A stretch of 64,000 nucleotides of DNA from Lysobacter capsici (GTDB taxonomy: Bacteria; Pseudomonadota; Gammaproteobacteria; Xanthomonadales; Xanthomonadaceae), in NCBI RefSeq assembly GCF_014779555.2, contig NZ_CP094357.1:3100001-3164000 (forward strand). The letters run 5' to 3'. The position numbers were made by a program, and so were the translations under genes. Positions 12,837 to 22,193 of the stretch are shown here, in pieces. Under the pieces are notes generated by a model, which was not told the origin of the DNA, searched no databases, and saw only the letters and a program-made list of their open reading frames with translations. Within the stretch, counting starts at the first letter, position 1, and each line of letters starts with the position of its first letter.

Positions 12837-14098
12837 GCCCTGCCCTGCGTGCCGCCGGCCTCCGCCGCGTGCGCCAGCCCCATCGCGCCGAGCATGGTGC
12901 CGAGCTTGGCCGTGGTTTCGGCCAGTTCGTCGCGCGGTTGCGAACCGGCGACGATGCCGGCGCCGGCATACACCGTCGCGCATTCTTCTTCGACCACGGC
13001 GCAGCGGATCGTCACCGCCCATTCGCCGTCGCCTTCGTTGTCGCACCAGCCGACCAGGCCGGTGAACAGGCCGCGTTCGTAACCTTCGAACTCGCGGATC
13101 ACTTCGCGCGCACGTTCGGTCGGATAGCCGCATACCGCCGGCGTGGGATGCAGCGCCAGCGCGAGTCGCAGCGAACTGGTCGACGGATCGATCAGCACGC
13201 CGTCGACGCGGGTCGACAGATGCCACATGGTCGGCGTGGCGATCAGCGACGGCGTGGCCGGGACCTGCAATTCGCGGCAATACGGCCGCAACGCCGCCGC
13301 GACCGAGCCGATCACCAGCGCGTGTTCGTGCAGATCCTTGGCCGATTGCAGCAAACCGCGCGCACGGCGCTGGTCCTCCTGCGGATCGGGGTGGCGCGGA
13401 ATCGAACCGGCCAGCGGATTGGAAACGATGCGGGCGCCGCGCTTGGACAGCAGCAATTCCGGGCTGGAACCGATCAGGCACGCCTGCGGCCCGCCCGCGC
13501 CGGCCAGGTCCATCGCGAAGGTGTAGGCGCCGGGCGCGCGCGCCAGCAACTGAGCGAGCAACTGCGGCACGTCCACACGCGCGGCGATGCGCAGGCTGCG
13601 CGACATCACCACCTTGCTGATCCCGCCTTCGACGATGCGATCGAGCGAGCGCTCGACATTGCGCATGAACTGCGCCGGCGCCGGCACCGGTTCGACCCGC
13701 GGCATCGGCCGTTGCTCCGCGTTCAACGCGCTCAGCGCCGCGCCGCGATGACGCGCGCGACCGGCGGCGAATACCGCCTGCGACGGCAGCCACATGCGCG
13801 AGGGTTCGTCGCTGGCGAACGGCACCGCGCCGAGCATCGGCAAGCGGCCGGTTTCTGCGGCGACATAGGCCAGCAATCGCTCGCTGGCGCCGGCCAGGTC
13901 GTCGTCGATGCTCCGCGTCAGCGACTGCAACACGCCGCGCGCATGCAGTTGGGTCGATGACGAGGAAAACAGCGAATCGCGCGGCTGATAGTTCGACAGC
14001 AAGGCCGCGCCCGTCGTGGACGCGACCGCCGACAAGGCCGGCGCGAGCGCCGGCGCGAGGTCTTCGACCCCATGCAAGGAATACGCTTCGCCGATCAT
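12833..14098 (-). CDS. entC: isochorismate synthase (EntC-type)
   Basis: A 421-residue chorismate-utilising enzyme that converts chorismate to isochorismate and commits carbon to the siderophore. Recognisable family segments are [23 protein letters not shown], a stretch ending [27 protein letters not shown] and the C-terminal [12 protein letters not shown]. The start at 14098 is preceded by GCGGAGTCTGGCG; more upstream in-frame starts lack a ribosome site. It is the first gene of the six-gene operon, so the iron-responsive promoter should lie in 14099-14498. Isochorismate synthase is preferred over anthranilate or salicylate synthase because entA, entB and entE follow. Confidence 0.92.
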
Positions 14099-14498
14099 CG
14101 CCAGACTCCGCACCGCGCTTGCGCGGCTGTCGAAGCGGCACGATCGGATTGGGGAGCGCCGCAATGGGCACAGCTCTGCGCGCAAGCCGCGCGACGGAAT
14201 GCGTTCACTGATTCACCTGCAAGCTCTGAGTGTGATCGAGCTTGCGGGCGCGAACGCCGGCTGGCAGGAGGGACGGGACCGGCCCGTCGGGATGCGGCTT
14301 AAACTACGCCAAGCCCACCGCATCGGCAAGGTGTTGCGATGCGGCAAGCGCATGGCGTGTGATGGCGCACACGCGGATAATCCGCGCTCGCCGCTTGCGC
14401 AAGCGGGCCGAGCGCGAACCGCGTCACAGCGCGTGATATTCGCACTGCGACGCGGATCGCGGGATCGACTGCCGGCTCAGTCGCGGCGAATCTCCGAC
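14099..14498 (-). promoter_or_regulatory. upstream region of the siderophore operon with inverted repeat
   Basis: A 400-base gap between entC and the 3' end of the GH16 gene. At 14219-14245 GCAAGCTC and GAGCTTGC form a perfect 8-base inverted repeat around 11 bases, about 120 bases before the entC start. A second palindrome, CGCGGA-TAA-TCCGCG, is at 14372-14386. I see no clear match to the classical Fur box by eye. Either palindrome could be an operator, or the more distal one part of the GH16 3' end. Confidence 0.35.
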
Positions 14499-15851
14499 TC
14501 ACAAGTCTTGGTAGTAGACATTGTCGATGAACACCTCGACGTTGCTGCCCGGCGGATCGGACACCAGCATGAACATCTGCTTCACCGCATGCAGGTCCAG
14601 GTCGTGGAAGGCGCTGAACGGAATGCTGACCTCATGCCATTGGCCGTCGCGCACCAGGCCGTATTGCTGGCCGCCGTTGACGAAATCGATCCAACTGTCG
14701 CCGAATGAGGTGCTGATACCGATCTTGAAGATCGACGGCGTGGTCGTGCGCATGTGGAACTTCAATTTGCCGGGCGCGAAGCGGCTCATGTTCTTATAGT
14801 CGGTGGCCACGCCCAGCCCGTACCAGGCTCCGGCGTTGGCGCGGTACGCCATCAGCTGGCTGCCTTCGAACGGCGACGCCGCGATCGGGGTGAGGTTGTT
14901 CCACAGGTACAGGTTCGCATCGCCGTTGTAGTTCAGACGTGCGTTCATGTCGTTGCGTTCGGTGAACACGCCGAACTTGCCGCTGGGCGGATTGGCGCCG
15001 GTGTACAGGCTGCTGCCCGGGTTCTGGTACAGGCGGATGTAGTCGATCTCCATGCGCCCGGGCAAGGGCGCGGTGATGCCGCTGGCGTTGGGAATGCCGG
15101 TGTAGTTGCCGCCGACCGCGAGATTGAGCAGCAGGAAGTACGGCGCATGGAATTCATGCAGCGACGCGCCTTCGATATTGGAAATGGCGAACTCGAAGAA
15201 CTGCTGGCCGTCGATCGACACGCGCACGAACTGCGGGTCCCAGGTCAGGCGATAGGTATGGAAGCCGCCGTTGAGGTCGCTGCCGCTGTTGAAATCCTGG
15301 CCGAAGTCGGCCTGCGATCCCCGATAGTCCCAATGCACCGCCGCGCCGACGCGGCGGTTGGTCATGTTGGCGGCGATGGCCGCGGCCGAGCCCATTTCCA
15401 GCAGATCGATCTCGCCGCGCGCCGGCCAGTTGCCGGTGGTGCCGAGCATCCAGTACGCCGGCCACAGGCCGTTGCGCAGGTCGGGCACCTTGATCCGCGC
15501 TTCCAGCGTGCCGTACTTGAAGTGCATGCGGCCTTCGGTCTTCAGGCGCGCCGAGGTGAAGCCGCGGCTGCCGAAATTCTCGCGCCGCGCTTCGATCACC
15601 AGGCTGCCGTTCTCGATGCGCGCGTTTTCCGGGCGGCTGGTGTAGTACTGCAATTCGTTGTTGCCCCAGCCGCACAGGCCGATCTGGCAGCCGTCGCCGA
15701 CGTCGTAGATCCATTTTTCGCCGTCGATCGAGGGGCCGTTGAAATTGTCTTCCCAGACCAGGGTCTGGGCTTGCGCGGTCTGTGGCGACAAGCAGACGCC
15801 GGCGGCGATCAAGGCCGCGGCGGACACTGCGTATGCGCGTGCGAAGTTCAT
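14499..15851 (-). CDS. secreted GH16 endo-beta-1,3-glucanase (laminarinase type)
   Basis: A 450-residue exported enzyme. Residues 1-28 form a signal peptide ending in AQAQ. Residues about 30-280 are a GH16 domain; EIDLLE carries the nucleophile Glu147, helper Asp149 and acid/base Glu152. The extra residue in the E-x-D-x-x-E spacing is typical of bacterial laminarinases rather than lichenases. A C-terminal beta-sandwich of about 165 residues (from SGKFGVF) resembles carbohydrate-binding modules in Lysobacter glucanases. The start follows AGGAGCGCACC. The likely substrates are beta-1,3-glucans of fungal or oomycete walls. A LacI-type palindrome lies about 75 bases upstream. The same frame stays open far upstream, antisense to the next gene, and is not coding there. 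Confidence 0.92.
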   Translation of the reverse strand: MNFARAYAVSAAALIAAGVCLSPQTAQAQTLVWEDNFNGPSIDGEKWIYDVGDGCQIGLCGWGNNELQYYTSRPENARIENGSLVIEARRENFGSRGFTSARLKTEGRMHFKYGTLEARIKVPDLRNGLWPAYWMLGTTGNWPARGEIDLLEMGSAAAIAANMTNRRVGAAVHWDYRGSQADFGQDFNSGSDLNGGFHTYRLTWDPQFVRVSIDGQQFFEFAISNIEGASLHEFHAPYFLLLNLAVGGNYTGIPNASGITAPLPGRMEIDYIRLYQNPGSSLYTGANPPSGKFGVFTERNDMNARLNYNGDANLYLWNNLTPIAASPFEGSQLMAYRANAGAWYGLGVATDYKNMSRFAPGKLKFHMRTTTPSIFKIGISTSFGDSWIDFVNGGQQYGLVRDGQWHEVSIPFSAFHDLDLHAVKQMFMLVSDPPGSNVEVFIDNVYYQDL

Positions 15852-15925
15852 GGTGCGCTCCTGAAGGGGGACGGACCCGCGCGAAACAGCGCCGCGCCGG
15901 GTTCGCGGCCGAAGCTGTCTTCCTA

Positions 15926-15939
15926 TGACAGCGCTGTCA
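15926..15939. promoter_or_regulatory. LacI-family operator, TGACAGCGCTGTCA
   Basis: A perfect 14-base palindrome with a central CG, the hallmark of LacI-family operators. It sits 75-88 bases before the GH16 start and about 213 bases before the divergent metallo-hydrolase gene. The position suits repression of the glucanase until a sugar inducer appears. No LacI-type regulator gene is in the window, so the regulator must be encoded elsewhere. Confidence 0.7.
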
Positions 15940-16151
15940 ACGGCTTGTTTTTCGGTGCTTCCTTTTACCCGGACGGGTTCACATTCCGGATGTGGGCTGG
16001 TTGGTAGTCCCCGGTCAGACGCGGACGATGCGTGTTGCACGACAGCACGCGCGTCCGGCTCAACGGTTCGCGCGTCCGACTCGATGCGGCAAATCGGCCA
16101 CTGCGTCCCGCGATGGCCGATAATCCCGGCCTCGCCGCTTGCCGAACCGTC

Positions 16152-17645
16152 ATGACCGTGCTGTCGCGTTTGCTGTTTTCGTTGGTGCTGGCCGCGGCAT
16201 CGCCGGCCTGGGCCGCCACCGTTGCCCTGCCCTCTGCCTGGATCCACGGCGCCGGCGACGAACCTCCCTTGCAGGTGCAGCCGGCCGCGCCGGGCCTGTG
16301 GGTGCTGCGCCAATCCAGGGCCAGCAACTTCGAAGCGCCGTTTCTGTACCTGATCGCCGGCGACGAACGCGCCTTGCTGCTGGACACCGGCGCCGAGCCG
16401 GAGATCGACAATTCGTTGCCGCTGCGCCAAGTCGTCGACGATCTGCTGGCGCAATGGCAGCGCGAGCGCGGTCTGAGTTCGATGCCGCTGATCGTCGCCC
16501 ACACCCACAGTCATCGCGATCACGTCTTCGGCGACAGGCAGTTCGGCGATCGTCCCGATACCCGCATCGTCGGTTTGCGTCCCGAGCAGGTCGCCATGGT
16601 CTTCGGCCTGGACCGCTGGCCCGACGGCGAGGCTTCGTTCGACCTGGGCCATCGCGAACTGATCGTGCTGCCGCTGCCGGGGCATGAGCCGGCGCATATC
16701 GCGATCTACGATAGGCAGACCGCCAGCTTGTTCAGTGGCGACACGCTGTATCCCGGGCTGCTGACGGTGCGCGATCTGGCCGCGTACCGGGCCAGCGCCG
16801 CGCGATTGACTGCGTTCGCGCAGCGGCATCGAGTCGAGCGCGTGCTCGGCGCGCATGTCGAGATGAGCACGACGCCCGGCGTGCTGTATCCGCTCGGCGG
16901 ACCGTATCAGCCGCACGAGCACGGGCTGGCGCTCGGCGCGAAGCAGCTCGCGCAATGGCAGGCCGCGCTGACCGATGCCGGCGATTTCGTGCACGAACAT
17001 ATCAGCGACGATTTCGTGCTGGGACGCGTCGCCCAGCCCGGTGAATTCGCCGACTCGCCCAACACCCACGGCATGCTGGTGGTCGGTACCGACGCGGTGT
17101 ATCTGTCGCATCTGCCGATGTTCCATCCCCCGCATCACTATCAGCTGATTTTCGAAGCGAACCTGCCGGCCGACGGGCTGCGCGAGTATCGCGACGATGC
17201 GGCCGCGCATCCGGACACCTACTACACCCTCGCCCCGACCCAGCGCTGGGTCTTGCCGGACACGATCAAACCCGACGCGCATTTCAAGGCCGACCTGTAT
17301 CGCGGTCATTTCGAACGCGGCGGCACGCCGATCGCGCGCGACATCGATGTGTCGGTGCGCCGGATCGTGCATTTCCGCCGCTTCGAAGCCGGCCGCACCC
17401 CGCAGCCCTCACGCTGGATCGGTTTCGGCCGCGGCAGCCAGCGCTTCGCGGCGCATCGGATCGAAGCCGCGCCGGACATGGACCAGATCGTGCAGATCAG
17501 CGCGCCTGCCGCCGCGGCGCGAATCGAGGATCAGCCACTCGTCCATCCGGCGCGAGGCAGCGGCGAGCTGCGACGCGGCGATCGCATCGGTGGCGGCCGG
17601 GTCGAACGGGTGATCTACACCGAGTACGGCGATCTGGCCCAATGA
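16152..17645 (+). CDS. secreted metallo-beta-lactamase-fold protein with extra C-terminal domain
   Basis: A 497-residue protein beginning with a signal peptide (MTVLSRLLFSLVLAAASPAWA). Residues about 30-290 are a metallo-beta-lactamase fold with the zinc motif HTHSHRDH (His119, His121, Asp123, His124) and later ligands in LPGHEPAH and SGDTLYPG. From about residue 310 a different module begins (VVGTDAVYLSHLPMFHPPHHYQ) and runs to the end; I know similar segments as separate proteins, so this may be a fusion. The substrate is unknown. The ATG at 16152 is chosen because the signal peptide starts there. The gene is divergent from the GH16 gene and followed by copL. Confidence 0.8.
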   Translation: MTVLSRLLFSLVLAAASPAWAATVALPSAWIHGAGDEPPLQVQPAAPGLWVLRQSRASNFEAPFLYLIAGDERALLLDTGAEPEIDNSLPLRQVVDDLLAQWQRERGLSSMPLIVAHTHSHRDHVFGDRQFGDRPDTRIVGLRPEQVAMVFGLDRWPDGEASFDLGHRELIVLPLPGHEPAHIAIYDRQTASLFSGDTLYPGLLTVRDLAAYRASAARLTAFAQRHRVERVLGAHVEMSTTPGVLYPLGGPYQPHEHGLALGAKQLAQWQAALTDAGDFVHEHISDDFVLGRVAQPGEFADSPNTHGMLVVGTDAVYLSHLPMFHPPHHYQLIFEANLPADGLREYRDDAAAHPDTYYTLAPTQRWVLPDTIKPDAHFKADLYRGHFERGGTPIARDIDVSVRRIVHFRRFEAGRTPQPSRWIGFGRGSQRFAAHRIEAAPDMDQIVQISAPAAAARIEDQPLVHPARGSGELRRGDRIGGGRVERVIYTEYGDLAQ

Positions 17646-17822
17646 GGCCTGCGCGGCGCGGCGTTGACGGCCGGGCTCGACGCGTCTGGAGCGACAACCT
17701 TCCTACTGTGGACAGGTCGATTGCAGGCCAAAGACTCACAATCCATTAACGCGCGCGTCGGCGAAACGGTTGAAACTCGCGTCCACCTGCACCATCCTGT
17801 GCCGCACTCGATCCGGCGCCCA

Positions 17823-18314
17823 ATGACCTATTTCTCGCTCCTGCTGCGCATCGTGCTGATCGTCTCGATCAGCCTGAACGGTTACGCCGCCGCGGCGATG
17901 ACCGTCGGCGGCGCGCAGGCGATGCATCGGGCGCATACCGTCGCGGCGGTATCGAGCGATGCGGCGTCCAGCGAGACGGCGATGACGGCCGAATGCCACG
18001 AAGGCGTGGCGGCCGGCGTGGGTCCTGCCGCCATGAATCACGACGGCATGAACCACGCGGGCATGAATCCCGCCGCGATGAACCACGATGCCGAAGCGAC
18101 GACCGCGCAATCCACGGACGCCACGCTGTCGGCCCAGCCCGACGATTGCTGCGGCACGTTCCGCTGCCAATGCGACTGCACCCACGCGGTCGCGATCGTG
18201 CGGGTCGCCCTGCGCCTGGCGCCGGCCCTGGCCGGCCCCGCGCTCGCCCTGCCGCCGGAAGCGGCCGCGCCCAACGGCGTGTCGAGCCTGCCGATCCGAC
18301 CTCCGATCGCCTGA
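17823..18314 (+). CDS. copL: CopL-family metal-binding regulatory protein
   Basis: A 163-residue protein with an N-terminal hydrophobic export or anchor segment (MTYFSLLLRIVLIVSISLNGYA), a Met/His-rich middle (repeats of MNHDGMNHAGMN type) and a Cys cluster (DDCCGTFRCQCDCTH). This composition and its place directly before copA-copB match CopL of Xanthomonas and Stenotrophomonas, which is needed for copper-induced copAB expression. How CopL senses copper is not established by this sequence. No good ribosome site precedes the ATG, so the start is probable rather than certain. Confidence 0.85.
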   Translation: MTYFSLLLRIVLIVSISLNGYAAAAMTVGGAQAMHRAHTVAAVSSDAASSETAMTAECHEGVAAGVGPAAMNHDGMNHAGMNPAAMNHDAEATTAQSTDATLSAQPDDCCGTFRCQCDCTHAVAIVRVALRLAPALAGPALALPPEAAAPNGVSSLPIRPPIA

Positions 18315-18502
18315 TCGCCGTTACCGGGTCTCGCCCGGTTTACGACTCCGCGCAGATTTCACGCAGCCTCGCGAGGGTTCTCGCGACCCTGCACGCGTCG
18401 GCGTCGTTCGTTCGCGCACCTTGACGACCATCCATTCGGGAACGGGTCGCAGCCTGCGCACATCGCGAGACATTCGCGACTCTTCCAGTTGTAGGAAGCC
18501 CA

Positions 18503-20308
18503 ATGAACAGATTTTTCTCCGACGACGGCGGCGCATCGATCGATGCCGGCCGTCGCCGTTTCGTCACCGGCCTGGCGGTCGGCGGCCTCGCCGCGGGCAG
18601 CGGCCTGTGGCGTTCGGCTTATGCCGCGCCCGCGCTGGCCGGTGCGCCGCAGGTATTGAGCGGGACCGAATTCGATCTCTCGATCGGCTCGTCGCTGGCC
18701 AACTTCACCGGCAATACGCGCCCGGCGATCACCGTCAACGGCAGCCTGCCCGCGCCGATCCTGCGCTGGCGCGAAGGCGATACGGTGACCTTGCGGGTCG
18801 CCAACCGGCTCGCCGAAGGCATGAGCTCGATCCATTGGCACGGCCTGATCCTGCCGGCCAACATGGACGGCGTGCCGGGCCTGAGCTTCGACGGCATCCA
18901 TCCGGGCGAAAGCTACGTGTACCGCTTCCGGGTCGGGCAATCGGGCACGTACTGGTATCACAGCCATTCGATGTTCCAAGAACAGGCCGGGCTGTACGGC
19001 GCGATCGTGATCGATCCGCGCGAACCGGCGCCGTTCCACTTCGATCGCGAGCACGTGCTGCTGCTGTCGGACTGGACCGACATGGACCCGGCGGCGCTGT
19101 TCCGGCGCTTGAAGAAGATGTCGAGTTACGACAACTACGCCAAGCGCACGGTCGGCGATTTCATGCGCGACGCGCGCGAACGCGGGCTGGCCGCGACCCT
19201 GCGCGATCGCGGCGAATGGGGCCGCATGCGCATGACCCCGACCGATCTGTCCGACGTCAACGGCAACACCTACACCTACCTGCTCAACGGCGCCGCGCCG
19301 GCCGGCAACTGGACCGGGCTGTTCCGTCCGGGCGAAAAGGTGTTGCTGCGTTTCATCAACGGCTCGGCGATGACCTACTTCGACGTGCGCATTCCCGGCT
19401 TGAAGATGACCGTGGTCGCCGCCGACGGCCAGTACATCCATCCGGTCACGGTCGACGAATTCCGCATCGCGGTGGCCGAAACCTTCGACGTGCTGGTCGA
19501 ACCCGCCGGCCAGGACGCGTACACCATCTTCGCCCAGGACAACGGCCGTACCGGCCATGCGCGCGGCACCCTGGCGGTGCGCGAAGGCCTGCAGGCCGAG
19601 GTGCCGCCGCACGATCCGCGGCCGTTGCTGACCATGGACGACATGGGCCATGGCGGCATGAGCGGCATGGATCACGGCGCGATGGGCGGCGGCGGTCACG
19701 ACATGAGCAAGATGAAAGGCATGGAAGGCGGTTGCGGCGCGAATATGGGCATGGCCGGCATGGATCGCGGCGCGATGCAGCACGGCGCCGCGGCCACGCC
19801 CGCCCAGGGCGACGAACGCCTGATCGACATGCGCGCGATGGCGACCTCGCCCAAGCTCGACGATCCGGGCATCGGTCTGCGCAACAACGGCCGTAAAGTG
19901 CTGACCTACAGCGACTTGCGCAGTGTGTTCGACGATCCCGATGGTCGCGAACCCAGCCGCGAGATCGAACTGCACCTGACCGGCCACATGGAGAAATTCG
20001 CCTGGTCGTTCGACGGCCAGAAATTCATGGGCGCCGAGCCGATCCGCCTGACCTACGGCGAGCGCATGCGCATCGTCCTGGTCAACGACACCATGATGAC
20101 CCACCCGATCCATCTGCACGGTCTGTGGAGCGACCTGGAGAACGAGGCCGGCGAATTCCAGGTGCGCAAGCACACCATCGACATGCCGCCGGGAACGCGG
20201 CGCAGCTACCGCGTGCGCGCCGATGCGCTCGGCCGCTGGGCCTACCACTGCCACCTGCTGTACCACATGGAAGCCGGGATGATGCGCGAAGTGAGGGTCG
20301 AGGAATGA
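18503..20308 (+). CDS. copA: copper-resistance multicopper oxidase CopA
   Basis: A 601-residue periplasmic multicopper oxidase that oxidises or sequesters copper. A Tat signal with RRRFVTGL starts at residue 17. Copper ligands are in HWHG (111-114), HSHS (153-156), HPIHLHG (534-540) and HCHLLYHMEAGM (from 582), so the type 1 and trinuclear sites are complete. A Met/His-rich insert at about residues 375-430 (MGHGGMSGMDHG-like) is typical of CopA and binds extra copper. TAGGAAGCCC precedes the ATG. The stop overlaps the copB start. Confidence 0.95.
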   Translation: MNRFFSDDGGASIDAGRRRFVTGLAVGGLAAGSGLWRSAYAAPALAGAPQVLSGTEFDLSIGSSLANFTGNTRPAITVNGSLPAPILRWREGDTVTLRVANRLAEGMSSIHWHGLILPANMDGVPGLSFDGIHPGESYVYRFRVGQSGTYWYHSHSMFQEQAGLYGAIVIDPREPAPFHFDREHVLLLSDWTDMDPAALFRRLKKMSSYDNYAKRTVGDFMRDARERGLAATLRDRGEWGRMRMTPTDLSDVNGNTYTYLLNGAAPAGNWTGLFRPGEKVLLRFINGSAMTYFDVRIPGLKMTVVAADGQYIHPVTVDEFRIAVAETFDVLVEPAGQDAYTIFAQDNGRTGHARGTLAVREGLQAEVPPHDPRPLLTMDDMGHGGMSGMDHGAMGGGGHDMSKMKGMEGGCGANMGMAGMDRGAMQHGAAATPAQGDERLIDMRAMATSPKLDDPGIGLRNNGRKVLTYSDLRSVFDDPDGREPSREIELHLTGHMEKFAWSFDGQKFMGAEPIRLTYGERMRIVLVNDTMMTHPIHLHGLWSDLENEAGEFQVRKHTIDMPPGTRRSYRVRADALGRWAYHCHLLYHMEAGMMREVRVEE

Positions 20309-21336
20309 ACACGATGCCGTCCCTTCCCTATCGCGCGCTCGCGTTGAGTCTGGGCCTGGCCTTGGCCGGCGCCGCGCAGGCGCAAGGCCACGACCATTCG
20401 AAAATGGATCACGCCGCTCATCAGGCCGCGCAGAAGCCGCCGGCGAAACCCGCGGCCGCGGTCGATCACTCGACGATGGATCATTCGAAGATGGATCACG
20501 CCGGCATGGGCGACACCAAGCCCGCCGCGCCCGAAGCCAAGCCCGCGCCGATGGATCACAGCCAGATGGACCATTCGCAAATGGACCATTCGCGGATGAA
20601 TCAGGCAAAGCCCGCCGCCAGCGAACCGCGCGAACCGATCCCGCAGCCCACCGACGCCGATCGTGCCGCCGCGTTCGCCCCGATCAAACTGCACATGCAG
20701 CACGCGCCGGAGTTCAATCATTACGTGTTGATCAACCGTCTCGAAGCGGTCGACGCCGAGCACGGCAACGCGCAAGCCTGGGAAGGCCAGGCCTGGTTCG
20801 GCAACGACACCGACCGGCTGTGGCTGCGCAGCGAAGGCGAGCGCGAGGACGGCCGCGTCGAATCGGCCGACCTGGAAGCGCTGTACGGCCGCGCGATCTC
20901 GCCGTGGTGGGACGTGGTGGTCGGCGCCAAGCACGATCTGCGTCCCGAGCATGGGCAGACCTGGGCCGCGTTCGGCGTACAGGGCATGGCGCCGTACAAG
21001 TTCGAAATCGCGGCGACCGCTTACATCGGCGAAGCCGGCCGCACCGCGTTGAACTTCGAAGCCGAGTACGAACTGCTGCTGACCAACCGGCTGATCCTGC
21101 AGCCGCTGATCGAAGTCGATCTGTACGGCCGCGACGATCCGCAACGCGGGATCGGCGCAGGCCTGAGCACGGTCGAAGCCGGTCTGCGCCTGCGCTACGA
21201 GATCACCCGGCAATTCTCGCCCTACCTCGGGGTGACCTGGGAACGCGCGTTCGGCGACACGGCCGATTACCGACGCGCCGCGGGCGAAGACAATAACGAT
21301 GCTCAGTTGGTCGCCGGCGTGCGCGTGTGGTTCTGA
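20305..21336 (+). CDS. copB: outer-membrane copper-resistance protein CopB
   Basis: A 343-residue precursor with a signal peptide ending in AQAQ. Residues about 25-110 are low-complexity Met/His repeats (MDHSKMDH, MDHSQMDH) that bind copper. Residues about 120-343 form the CopB beta-barrel domain, with FAPIKLHMQHAPEFNHY-like and YDLRPEHG-like family segments and an aromatic end (VRVWF) typical of outer-membrane barrels. The ATG overlaps the copA stop by four bases, so the two are translationally coupled. Shorter or longer Met/His repeat regions are common among CopB homologues. Confidence 0.93.
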   Translation: MNTMPSLPYRALALSLGLALAGAAQAQGHDHSKMDHAAHQAAQKPPAKPAAAVDHSTMDHSKMDHAGMGDTKPAAPEAKPAPMDHSQMDHSQMDHSRMNQAKPAASEPREPIPQPTDADRAAAFAPIKLHMQHAPEFNHYVLINRLEAVDAEHGNAQAWEGQAWFGNDTDRLWLRSEGEREDGRVESADLEALYGRAISPWWDVVVGAKHDLRPEHGQTWAAFGVQGMAPYKFEIAATAYIGEAGRTALNFEAEYELLLTNRLILQPLIEVDLYGRDDPQRGIGAGLSTVEAGLRLRYEITRQFSPYLGVTWERAFGDTADYRRAAGEDNNDAQLVAGVRVWF

Positions 21337-21481
21337 GCTGGGCGATTGGCGATGCGCCGAGTTTGCTCGGGCCCGGGAGCCGAGGCCCGGCGATGGCTCG
21401 GCCGTTGCGGATCGACGCGGCGCGGGCTCTCGCGCAAAGCGTGAACGCGGGCAGGTTGTTGCTTGCGTGAGCGCTGTCTCT

Positions 21482-21511
21482 GCCGCGTCCGGGCTCGGGT
21501 CCGGACGCGGC
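21482..21511 (+). terminator. strong hairpin downstream of copLAB
   Basis: GCCGCGTCCGG and CCGGACGCGGC form an 11-base perfect stem with an 8-base loop, about 145 bases after the copB stop and before the next gene. No T-run follows, so rho-independent termination is uncertain. It lies in the 298-base gap 21337-21634, which shows nothing else. Confidence 0.4.
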
Positions 21512-21634
21512 GGTGTGTCGTATCTGCCTGAATTTACGGGCGCTTTGGCTGAACGAAAGCGCGCGCGGGTTCAGCCCGACCGGCCGACAGGCTATGATTC
21601 GGCCAGGACGAACCGGCCTCACCGAGGAGCCACC

Positions 21635-22063
21635 ATGTCGATCAACTCCAAGGCCCGCCGCGACGCCAAGAAGCGCAAAATCGCCAAGGCCCGCAACGCG
21701 CCGTTGCCGGGCCCCAGCATCGAACCGCATGCCGAACTGCGCGACGCCCAGGGGCGTCTGCTCGGCGGCATCGTGCGCCGCGAAGGCGAATGGACCCTCG
21801 GCCTGGGCGGCCGCATCGTCGGCGGCTCCGACAGCGCCGCGCGGGTGCTGGCCCTGCTCGAACGCGCGGCCGACCTGCACCGTCGCGACGGTCTGGAGGT
21901 CCGCCTGGGCTGCTCGAGCGCGCTGCGCGCCGCGGCGAACACCGAGGTCGCCGAACGCGGCATCAGCTTCGAACAGTTCCAGCTCGAACTCGAAAAGGAA
22001 CTCGCGATCGATCCCTCGCCCGGCCTGCACGTGGTGCAGCCGATGAGCGAAGTGCGTCACTGA
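21635..22063 (+). CDS. conserved small protein, function unknown
   Basis: A 142-residue soluble protein that I cannot assign to a function. The start follows GAGGAGCCACC. The N-terminus is strongly basic (SKARRDAKKRKIAKARN), suggesting nucleic-acid or ribosome contact. The middle is alpha/beta-like (GGIVRREGEWTLGLGGRIVGGS), then a helix (ARVLALLERAADLHRR), ending in acidic FEQFQLELEKEL. No cysteine cluster or membrane segment is present. It is monocistronic, with its own ribosome site and 130 bases to the next gene. Confidence 0.75.
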   Translation: MSINSKARRDAKKRKIAKARNAPLPGPSIEPHAELRDAQGRLLGGIVRREGEWTLGLGGRIVGGSDSAARVLALLERAADLHRRDGLEVRLGCSSALRAAANTEVAERGISFEQFQLELEKELAIDPSPGLHVVQPMSEVRH

Positions 22064-22193
22064 ACGCTTCACCGTAGTCGTATCGCGTCGATCGGAAGCG
22101 CGATCGGCGACGCGCAATCACCCTGCCGTTACGCCGCGCCGGGTTTGCTAGGGGCATGACCTACTCGCCCCCTATCTCATTGCATTTGACTCC

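Noticed and set aside
15852-17372. In-frame extension of the GH16 gene
   Set aside because: The frame remains open but overlaps the well-supported metallo-hydrolase gene on the other strand; a signal peptide and ribosome site fix the GH16 start at 15851.
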